From positions 1-10,105 of the forward strand of contig CALATR010001212.1 of the NCBI GenBank assembly GCA_937891875.1: DNA of 10,105 nt. The letters are read 5' to 3'. Made by a program: the position numbers and the translations under genes. Origin of the DNA: an uncultured Pseudomonadota bacterium (GTDB lineage Bacteria > Myxococcota_A > UBA796 > GCA-2862545). This document shows positions 1 to 7,565 of the stretch, piece by piece. The number at the start of each line of letters is the position of its first letter. Within the stretch, counting starts at the first letter, position 1. A model generated the notes under the pieces. That model ran no database searches and was not told the origin of the DNA. It was given only the letters and a program-made list of their open reading frames with translations.

Positions 1-863
1 GCATGGCCGTCTCCCCCGATGGCCAGCGGATCGCCGTCGCGTCCCGGACCCGGCTGCAGCTGTGGTCGGTCGACGGCACGGCGCTCGCCTCGGGCCCGCT
101 CACCGGCTTCCAGGTCGCCCTCGCCTTCTCCCCTGACAGCTCTCGGCTGTACGTCGGGCACGGCGAGCGCGGGCAGATCGACGTCTGGCTCCTCGACGCG
201 GCCACCGCGGTGCAGACCCTGCGCCCCGAGCGCACCGGCATCCGGGGCGTGTCCGCGCTCGCCGCGACGGAGGATGGCGTTGTAGCGGGGTTCTACGGTG
301 GTGCGGTCGCCTCGTGGTCCGCCGACGGCACCCGGCGCTGGTCCGAGGGCTCGGCGGCCGACGTGGTGCTGGTCCGCGCCGATGGGGATCGGGTCCTGGT
401 CGCCGCCCGCGACGGACGCACCTGGATGAAGCGGGCGACGGGGGAGCTGCTCGCCGAGGTCCGTCTCGAGGAGATGGTCGCCGACGCCCTGCTCTCCGAC
501 GGCACCGCGCTCCTCGGCGACGTGCGGGGTCGCCTCACCAGCTGGCAGCCCGACCAGCCGACCCGGGTCCGCCCCGCCCATCGTGGACCGGTCGCCACCC
601 TGTTCCGCGAGGGCGACGCGGTCTGGTCCGTCGGCGAGGACGGCCTGGCGCGGGCGTGGCGTGCGGACGCCCTGTCGACGCCGGTCGGTGGGGTCGCCGC
701 CACCGGCTCGCTGACCAACCTGCGGGTGTGCCCGCACTCTCATCAGGTCGTGCCCGTCGTGCCCTTCCCCGACCCGGAGACGGTCTGGGCGCCGGCGGGG
801 GCGTGCGGAGGGTCAGGTCAGATCGAGGGGAGTACGCGCCAGACCCGGGAGGCTGCACCGTAG
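1..863 (+). CDS. WD40-repeat beta-propeller protein, C-terminal part (5' end outside window)
   Basis: The reading frame enters from the left edge and ends at TAG 861-863, so only the last 286 or so residues are seen; the ATG at base 3 is probably internal. Six WD40-like blade endings follow one another, each a beta strand closing on Trp and then a turn: around residues 20, 61, 104, 140, 180 and 218 counted from the ATG at base 3 (for example LQLWSVDG, IDVWLLDA, ARAWRADA). 'SPDG/SPDS' turns open the first two repeats. WD40 propellers are protein-interaction scaffolds, often fused in Myxococcota to Ser/Thr kinases or caspase-like domains; whether such a domain lies upstream cannot be seen. After the last blade is a tail with two Cys and the motif PFPDPETVW. 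The next gene starts 21 bases downstream on the same strand, suggesting co-transcription. The fold is well supported; the specific role is unknown. Confidence 0.85.
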   Translation, partial: MAVSPDGQRIAVASRTRLQLWSVDGTALASGPLTGFQVALAFSPDSSRLYVGHGERGQIDVWLLDAATAVQTLRPERTGIRGVSALAATEDGVVAGFYGGAVASWSADGTRRWSEGSAADVVLVRADGDRVLVAARDGRTWMKRATGELLAEVRLEEMVADALLSDGTALLGDVRGRLTSWQPDQPTRVRPAHRGPVATLFREGDAVWSVGEDGLARAWRADALSTPVGGVAATGSLTNLRVCPHSHQVVPVVPFPDPETVWAPAGACGGSGQIEGSTRQTREAAP

Positions 864-884
864 GGGCCCGACCAGGAGCCTCAC

Positions 885-2528
885 ATGATGCAGCAGAGCA
901 GGGTGTCCTCCTCCTCCCTGTCCCTCGATGCCAACCCCGACATGAAGACCGCGGAGCTCGCGGGAGGCCAGGACGGTGGCCGGCCAGACCAGCTGACCGG
1001 CGTCGACCCCAAAGAGATCGACGACTGGATCGAGTCCCGCCGGGCCGACCTGAAGGAAGGCGAGAACCTCACCGACGACGACCGGCTGTACCTCGCCTGC
1101 GCCTTCATGATCGACCGCAAGCGGCTGGCGCCGCACGTGGTGCGGGACAACATCGCAAAGCTGTATTTCTACCCGAAGGATGTCGAGTCGGTCGACTACT
1201 CTCCCGGGGTCGGTGCGACCGTCACCCTGACCGACGGCGGCTCGCGCCACGTGGACGCGTTCCAGGCGTTCGACGGCAAGGACACGAACCGCCGGCGCTA
1301 CCTCGTCGACCTCGCCACGGACGGCAACGTCCTGGCGGATGGGCAGATCTACGTCGGCATGCCGGGCTCGTTTGCCTTCGACGCGCGGACGGCTCTGTGG
1401 GGGGACTGCCAGGAGGCGCATCCGGGCTGTGAGTACAACGGGCCCGAGCACCGCAACTTCGTCCTGGAGAAGATCTACGCCCAGGCGGTCGCGGTGCGCA
1501 CCGAGGCCGAGGCCAGCCTGATCGCGCCGGCGGACGCGCGCAAGGCGGGCATGAGCCCCGAGGCCATCGTCGCGCTCATCGTCACGACCGTGTGCAACAT
1601 CTCCATCGACCTCGTCTACAAGCGCTCGTGCTCGCCCAGCGAGATGACCATCGAGGACGAGTCGCTCATCGAGGAGATCGCCGAGACCTACGGGATCCGG
1701 GTCAACCTGGACGCGGACAACCCCATGGCGCTCGACGGGGCCTGCGAGTGGATCGACCCCCCCAAGGCGAAGGTGGCCACACCGCCGCGCCCGGATCCCG
1801 ACGTCCGGGCCTCCCACGGCGAGATGGTGCTGCACCTGAACGCGGAGCTCGAGCGGGCGGACGGCTGGGCCTCGGCGCCCGACGGCTACTTCCACTTCAA
1901 GGGGCCCAACCGCAACGGTGCCGGCGACAGGACCTGGGGGACTGCCGGGCTCGCCGACGGGCTCTCGATCGCGGCGAACAGCCCGGACAGGGGGCCGGCG
2001 CTCGCCGCGTACAAGGGCTTCCTCAGGGCGTGGATCGAGGTCGAGGACTGGCGCAGCATGGCGCCCGACAAGCCCGGCGAGGACGCGACCGAGAGCCAGA
2101 TCGCCGACTACGAGGCGATGGTCGAGGAGCACGAGAAGCGGGCGAGCGAGCTCGAGGCGGCCATGCAGAACGCTGGCGAGGGCGTGCGCCTCGCGCTCGG
2201 CGGCATGAGCGTCGACGATACCGGCGAACGACCCTGGAAGGAAGAGGATCTTCGGGCGGCGATCGTCAGGTTTGACGCGATGGACAACCTGCTGTCCCAG
2301 TCGGGCTCCGACGTGCACCTGGTGACCCTGGGCAAGCAGGCCACGGGGATCCTCGCCGAGCAGTGGGCCGGGTTCGGGCTGCCGGACGCGCAGGTCCCGG
2401 TGGATGCGGCCAGTGGGTTGGTGAAGGCGTGGCGAGCGTGGATCCAGGCCCTGCTCGACGAGTCCGACCAGGCGGGCGGCCTGAAGCGCTCCCTCGACGG
2501 TCAGGTGGGCGCGCTCGGCGGCGGGTGA
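885..2528 (+). CDS. Unrecognised 547-residue soluble acidic protein
   Basis: I do not recognise this family. The start is ATG 885 (or the adjacent ATG 888), preceded by AGGAG at 874-878. No signal peptide or membrane helix is visible, so a cytoplasmic protein, or one exported by a signal-independent route, is likely. The N-terminus is Ser-rich and disordered-looking (residues 5-35). A mixed alpha/beta region follows (about 42-170) with the sequence YLVDLATDG near 139-147. Residues 223-275 are helical and acidic, with Cys237 and Cys249. A Pro-rich linker lies at 292-307. The C-terminal third is helical, with a probable coiled coil at about 403-430. Two Trp-rich helices look alike: YKGFLRAWIEVEDW at 376-389 and GLVKAWRAWIQALLDES at 511-527. 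Six Cys residues are scattered with no metal motif. It sits 21 bases after the WD40 gene, so the two products may act together. The codon pattern matches its neighbours and the frame is unbroken, so I am confident it is a real gene. Confidence 0.8.
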   Translation: MMQQSRVSSSSLSLDANPDMKTAELAGGQDGGRPDQLTGVDPKEIDDWIESRRADLKEGENLTDDDRLYLACAFMIDRKRLAPHVVRDNIAKLYFYPKDVESVDYSPGVGATVTLTDGGSRHVDAFQAFDGKDTNRRRYLVDLATDGNVLADGQIYVGMPGSFAFDARTALWGDCQEAHPGCEYNGPEHRNFVLEKIYAQAVAVRTEAEASLIAPADARKAGMSPEAIVALIVTTVCNISIDLVYKRSCSPSEMTIEDESLIEEIAETYGIRVNLDADNPMALDGACEWIDPPKAKVATPPRPDPDVRASHGEMVLHLNAELERADGWASAPDGYFHFKGPNRNGAGDRTWGTAGLADGLSIAANSPDRGPALAAYKGFLRAWIEVEDWRSMAPDKPGEDATESQIADYEAMVEEHEKRASELEAAMQNAGEGVRLALGGMSVDDTGERPWKEEDLRAAIVRFDAMDNLLSQSGSDVHLVTLGKQATGILAEQWAGFGLPDAQVPVDAASGLVKAWRAWIQALLDESDQAGGLKRSLDGQVGALGGG

Positions 2529-2539
2529 CCATCAACACG

Positions 2540-2566
2540 GTGAATGGGCACATCAAGAGCATTCAC
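2540..2566. promoter_or_regulatory. 27-bp perfect inverted repeat, possible operator
   Basis: GTGAATG at 2540-2546 and CATTCAC at 2560-2566 form a perfect 7-bp inverted repeat around a 13-base spacer centred on 2553. It lies 12 bases after the stop of the 547-residue protein and about 70 bases before the Rossmann-protein gene, in one of the least GC-rich stretches of the window. The symmetry and arm length fit a dimeric repressor operator. There is no T-run after it, so a Rho-independent terminator is less likely. The regulator is unknown. Confidence 0.35.
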
Positions 2567-2590
2567 TACGCGCATGATGGGTCCCAGCCT

Positions 2591-2632
2591 ATCTCCAGGG
2601 TGTCCCCAGACGGGGTCATCATCCCTGGAGGT
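2591..2632 (+). promoter_or_regulatory. mRNA hairpin that sequesters the ribosome binding site of the following gene
   Basis: ATCTCCAGGG (2591-2600) pairs with CCCTGGAGGT (2623-2632) to give a 10-bp stem with one G-U pair. Inside it, after a 4-base bulge (TCAT, 2619-2622), TG/CA pairs, a T-T mismatch and CCCC (2604-2607) with GGGG (2612-2615) close an AGAC tetraloop. The 3' arm contains the entire Shine-Dalgarno GGAGG (2627-2631) of the GTG start at 2637, so in the folded state the site is paired with CTCC. This arrangement fits translational control (thermosensor-like, ligand- or protein-responsive). No T-run follows, which argues against a terminator. The pairing is seen directly; the regulatory role is inferred. 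Confidence 0.5.
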
Positions 2633-2636
2633 TCTC

Positions 2637-3281
2637 GTGCACATCCTGCTTCTCGGCGCCACCGGCGCCACGGGTCGCCACCTGCTCCCCCTCGCCCTGG
2701 ACCGGGGGCTGCGGGTCACCGCCCTGGTCCGCGACGCGTCCAAGCTCTCCGACGTGGCCCACGAACAGCTCACCGTCGTCGAGGGGGACGCGGCGGACGA
2801 AGCGGCGGTCGCTGCGGCGATGGGCGGGGTCGATGCGGTCGTGTCCGTGCTCGGCGCGCCGGCCAGCTCGCGCTCGGGGATCCGGGGCCGGGCGACCGAG
2901 GTGCAGCTGCGCGCCATGGCTCGGACCGGGGTCGACCGCCTGATCAGCCTGTCGTCCCTGGGGGTCGGGGACAGCGCCGAGCGCATGCCCTGGTACCTGA
3001 CCTGGCTGGTGGTGCCGTTCTGGCTGAAGCACGCCTTCGCCGACCACGAGGTGCAGGAGCGGCTCATCCGCGAGAGCGACGTGCGCTGGACCCTGGTCCG
3101 CCCGACGTTCATGAACGACAAGCCCGCGACCGGTGCCATCCAGCCGCTGCAGGAGGTCTCGCCGAAGCAGGTCGGCCTCGGCGTCACCCGCGAGGACGTC
3201 GCCCGCTTCATGGTCGACGAGGTCGCCGAGCCCCGGTGGGTCCATCGGGCGGCGGAGCTGGTCGGGAGGCGCGCGGCGTGA
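2637..3281 (+). CDS. NAD(P)-binding Rossmann protein, NmrA/atypical SDR-like
   Basis: A 214-residue protein beginning at GTG 2637, chosen because GGAGG (2627-2631) lies 5 bases upstream and translation there opens directly with the first beta strand, HILLLGATGATG. That glycine-rich GxxGxxG loop (residues 7-13) is the dinucleotide-binding motif of NAD(P)H-binding proteins of the NmrA/biliverdin-reductase-B type. The family pattern continues: RVTALVRDASKL (strand 2 with an Arg that would favour NADP), EGDAAD (about 45-50), DAVVSVLGAP, and SLSSLGVGD where classical SDRs carry the catalytic Ser region. The classical YxxxK pair is not evident, as expected for atypical SDRs. Size is normal for single-domain members. 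Likely a cytoplasmic reductase or redox-sensing protein; the substrate cannot be named. Its ribosome site lies in a hairpin. It converges with the cytochrome gene, with 9 bases between the stops. Confidence 0.85.
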   Translation: MHILLLGATGATGRHLLPLALDRGLRVTALVRDASKLSDVAHEQLTVVEGDAADEAAVAAAMGGVDAVVSVLGAPASSRSGIRGRATEVQLRAMARTGVDRLISLSSLGVGDSAERMPWYLTWLVVPFWLKHAFADHEVQERLIRESDVRWTLVRPTFMNDKPATGAIQPLQEVSPKQVGLGVTREDVARFMVDEVAEPRWVHRAAELVGRRAA

Positions 3282-3290
3282 TGGCCGGGG

Positions 3291-3977
3291 TCACTGCCCC
3301 TTGCGCACCGCGTCGCGACCGGCGTGGCACTCGGCGCAGGCGGCGATGACCTCGCCGAAGACGTCGGCGCGGCTGGCCAGGCTCTTCGCCTTCGCCGCCT
3401 GGCCGGCCAGGTCGTGCAGGCGCTTGCCCTGGGGCCCGTCGGCGAGCTCGGGGCGCTCCTCGGACAGCGCCTTGGCCGCACGGGCAAAGTGGAGGGTGTC
3501 CGCCGTGATCAGGCCTTCCCACATCCCGTCGACCGCGGCCTTGTGGTGCACCATGTGGCCCCGCAGGCCCTCCTTGGGCGCCGCGGGGGTGCCGTCGTTG
3601 CCGAAGCGGGGTCCGCCGCCGGTGCTGGCGTGGCAGCCGCCGCAGGTCCGTCCGATGTCGGCGACGGTGCGGGCGGCGGTCTGCAGGGTCCAGGTGTCGT
3701 CGACCCGGGCGGCGGAGTCGCGGACCCGGGCCAGCCAGGGACCCCACTCTGGCGGGGCGCCCGCGACCTCGGGCATCGCGGCCAGCTTGCGGCTGGCGCG
3801 CCCGGCGGCGTCGAGATCGGCCGCGATGACCGACTCACGCATCGTGTCCACCAGGATCAGCTGACGGTGCATGGCCGTCGTGACCGGCAGCTCCGTGCCC
3901 TCTGGGCTCGCCGAGCGGGCGGGCGACGAGGGATTGGCGCAGCTGACGGCGAGGAGCAGGACCACCGGTGCCTTCAT
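3291..3977 (-). CDS. Di-heme c-type cytochrome, probable lipoprotein
   Basis: A 228-residue exported protein. The N-terminus (KAPVVLLLAVSC) is a short lipoprotein-type signal with a plausible lipobox ending at Cys13 (Ala at -3 is less usual than Leu), followed by a Ser/Pro-rich linker. Two covalent heme-binding motifs are visible: CGGCH at residues 112-116 and CAECH at 214-218. Each ends a mostly helical segment of about 90-100 residues, as in class II-like cytochrome c units, so the protein looks like two such units in tandem. Extra His residues in HMVHH (141-145) could be axial heme ligands. It should work in electron transfer on the periplasmic face of a membrane. The ATG at 3977 has GGAGG about 4 bases upstream, a slightly short spacing. 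It is divergent from kinase 1, sharing a 95-base intergenic region. The redox partner is unknown. Confidence 0.88.
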   Translation of the reverse strand: MKAPVVLLLAVSCANPSSPARSASPEGTELPVTTAMHRQLILVDTMRESVIAADLDAAGRASRKLAAMPEVAGAPPEWGPWLARVRDSAARVDDTWTLQTAARTVADIGRTCGGCHASTGGGPRFGNDGTPAAPKEGLRGHMVHHKAAVDGMWEGLITADTLHFARAAKALSEERPELADGPQGKRLHDLAGQAAKAKSLASRADVFGEVIAACAECHAGRDAVRKGQ

Positions 3978-4072
3978 GCGACCTCCGCGGGGGCAGCGGT
4001 AACCCGCCGGGGCGGCGGAACACTCCAGCGCGGGGGGGTCCGATCCGATGGAGTCGAGGACGAGGAGTCGGC
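3978..4072. promoter_or_regulatory. Divergent intergenic region between cytochrome and kinase 1
   Basis: This 95-base stretch separates two genes read outward, so it should carry both promoters. It is very G/C rich, with a run of seven G near 4032-4038. I could not identify a convincing -35/-10 pair, a sigma-54 site or a symmetric operator in it. The only clear signals are the two ribosome binding sites: GGAGG on the minus strand (3982-3986) for the cytochrome and GAGGAG (4062-4067) for the kinase. Confidence 0.4.
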
Positions 4073-5855
<1,783 letters not shown>

Positions 5856-5866
<11 letters not shown>

Positions 5867-7217
5867 TCTCGCGCGCCCCGTGCAGACCTGGCTGTGGCTC
5901 GGCGCCATCGGCCCGGTGGTCAGCCTCGCCATCGCCGGCGTGCTCGCCGTGGGTGGGCAGCTCGCGCTGGCCCTGGTGTTCGTGCTGGTCACGGTGGTCT
6001 ACGCCGCGGTGCTGGTCCTGGTCTCCCGGGAGCTCGCTCGCGTGGTCCAGGCCGGGGCCGTGCCTGCTGCGGAGGTGGCGCGTCGACAGCCTGCGCCCGA
6101 CCCCACCCCCGCACCCGCACCGGTGCCCAACGGCACGCCCGTCGCGCCCAGGCGCACGGATCCGGCCCTGCTGGCCTCCATGAGTCATGAGATTCGAACA
6201 CCACTCTCGGCAATCGTCAGCCTGCTGGAGCTGGGTCGGGAGAGCGGGGACGCCGAGGCGCGGGCGGAGTACGCCGGGCTCACCGAGGATGCCGCCCGCA
6301 ACCTGATGCAGGTGGTGGACGACGTGCTCGACCTGTCGCGCATCCAGGCGGGCAAGGTGGACGTCGACGTGCGGCCGGCCGACCTGGTCGCGCTGGTCAC
6401 CGACGTCGTCGAGCGGGCCCGGGTCCGCGCCGATGCCCGGGGCCTGCGGGTGCAGTGGAGCGGGGAAGTCGGCTCGCCGATCCGGCGCATGGATCCGGCG
6501 CGGCTGGGTCAGGCGCTGTTCAACCTGCTGGTGCACCTGGTCAACGCGACCCGCGAGGGCTGGGTCGGGCTGGAGCTGGCTGCGGACGGCGATCGGGTGA
6601 CCTTCGAGGTGCGCGCCGGGGGGTTGGTCTCGGCTGAGCAGCCGACCAGCGGACTGGGCCCGACCATCGCCGCTGGGGTCCTGGAGCTGTTCGGCAGCAC
6701 GCTGGTCGCCTCGACCGATCCCCACGGCGCGTTCCGCTACACCTTCGAGATCGACCTGCCTGTCGTGGGCGACGAGAGCAGCGAGCTGGAGCCGTCGGTC
6801 GCGGTCTCGCTGCGTCCGCTGCGTCTGCTGGTCGCCGAGGACAATCCGGTCAACCAGCTGATCATCCGCCGAGCCCTCGAGGGCATGCGCCACGACGTCG
6901 ACATCGTCGGCTCGGGCGAGCTGGCCCTGGAGCGCGCCCACCTGGGCTACGACGCGGTCCTCATGGACGTGCGCATGCCTGGCCTGAGCGGCACCGACGC
7001 CACCCGCGCCATCCGCGCCCGAGAGCGGGTGCTCGGCCGGCCTCGGGTCCCGATCATCGCGCTGACTGCGAGCGCCACCTCCGATCAGCGGGACGCCTGC
7101 CTGGCAGCGGGCATGGATGCCTGGCTCACCAAGCCCCTGGATCGGCGGCGGTTGACCAAGGCGCTCGCGGATCTGATCGACGACGAGGATGAAGGGTCGG
7201 TCCGGGTCGGACACTGA
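5856..7217 (+). CDS. Hybrid histidine kinase with degenerate ATPase domain (probable pseudokinase, kinase 2)
   Basis: 453 residues, starting at ATG 5856 inside the end of kinase 1 with GGAG (5843-5846) upstream, so translation is probably coupled. Two membrane helices (about 11-31 and 36-57) precede a Pro/Ala-rich linker (78-100). HisKA is well kept: MSHEIRTPLSAI with His111. The HATPase domain is not. Aligned to kinase 1, the N-box Asn is His227 (NLLVHLVNA), the G1 Asp is Ala254 (AGGLV in place of DTGIG), and the F-box plus ATP lid is missing, about 20 residues shorter; only a GLG remnant of G2 remains. ATP binding and autophosphorylation are therefore unlikely. The receiver domain (about 325-445) is complete: acidic pair, Asp371 in LMDVRMP, ALTAS and LTKPLD. 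Inference: a phosphate-accepting or regulatory partner of kinase 1 or 3 rather than an independent kinase. There is no frameshift; the divergence looks long-standing. Confidence 0.9.
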
Positions 7218-7238
7218 TCGGGCATCGGGAGGGAGCCC

Positions 7239-7553
7239 ATGCATGCATGCAGCCGCTGTGACACGCCCATTCCTGGCGTTCCAGGCGCCAGATGTCCCCA
7301 CTGTGACGGGCATCGGCCGGTCAACTCACACGGAGCGGTCGCGCTGCTCGGCCTGTCGCTGGTCGCCGCGGGCATGCAGGCCTGCGTGTCGCACTACGGC
7401 ATCGAGGTGACCGCCGAGGACCTCGACCAGGACGGCTACTTCGACAGCGTCGACTGCAATGACGATGATCCGGACATCCACCCGGACGCCGTGGAGACCG
7501 CGGACGACGGGGTGGACAGCAACTGCGACGGCGAAGACAACCCGCAGGCGTGA
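7239..7553 (+). CDS. Small membrane protein: zinc-ribbon-like N-terminus, one membrane helix, MopE-like metal-binding tail
   Basis: 104 residues from ATG 7239, with GGGAGGGAG (7227-7235) just upstream and 21 bases after kinase 2, so probably in the same operon. Residues 4-22 hold CSRC and CPHC (CxxC-x11-CxxC), a zinc-ribbon or rubredoxin-like knuckle. One hydrophobic helix follows (about 32-49). The C-terminal half is strongly acidic: DLDQDGYFDSVDCNDDDPDIHP and DDGVDSNCDGED (Cys73, Cys96). This is the repeat seen in proteins annotated as putative metal-binding or Cu-binding MopE-like, common in Myxococcota. Charge distribution (basic N-terminus, acidic C-terminus) suggests the zinc ribbon is cytoplasmic and the tail outside. 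Cys49 at the end of the hydrophobic stretch lacks a good lipobox. Function unknown; a metal- or calcium-responsive membrane protein is a guess. The start codon sits in a short (ATGC)3 repeat. Confidence 0.8.
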   Translation: MHACSRCDTPIPGVPGARCPHCDGHRPVNSHGAVALLGLSLVAAGMQACVSHYGIEVTAEDLDQDGYFDSVDCNDDDPDIHPDAVETADDGVDSNCDGEDNPQA

Positions 7554-7565
7554 GGGCCGTCCTCA
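7551..7565. terminator. Short inverted repeat joining two convergent stop codons
   Basis: TGAGG (7551-7555) and CCTCA (7561-7565) pair around a 5-base loop. The left TGA is the stop of the small MopE-like gene, and the right TCA is the complement of the stop of the radical SAM gene. The hairpin could end transcription weakly from both sides, but the stem is short and there is no T-run on either strand. It may be chance. Confidence 0.2.

Noticed and set aside
813..2318. 501-residue open frame on the minus strand opposite the unrecognised protein
   Set aside because: Its composition (repetitive Arg, Val, Leu, Gly, Asp) is typical of antisense frames in high-GC genes. The plus frame has a ribosome site and balanced amino-acid use.
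2544..2636. Earlier ATG start for the Rossmann protein at 2544
   Set aside because: The extra 31 residues are not part of the Rossmann fold, would run through the inverted repeat and hairpin, and lack a ribosome site, whereas GTG 2637 has GGAGG 5 bases upstream.
3287..3300. GGGG-TCACTG-CCCC hairpin between the convergent Rossmann and cytochrome genes as a terminator
   Set aside because: The stem is only four bases, it covers the cytochrome stop codon, and no T-run follows on either strand. In DNA this G/C rich such stems are expected by chance.
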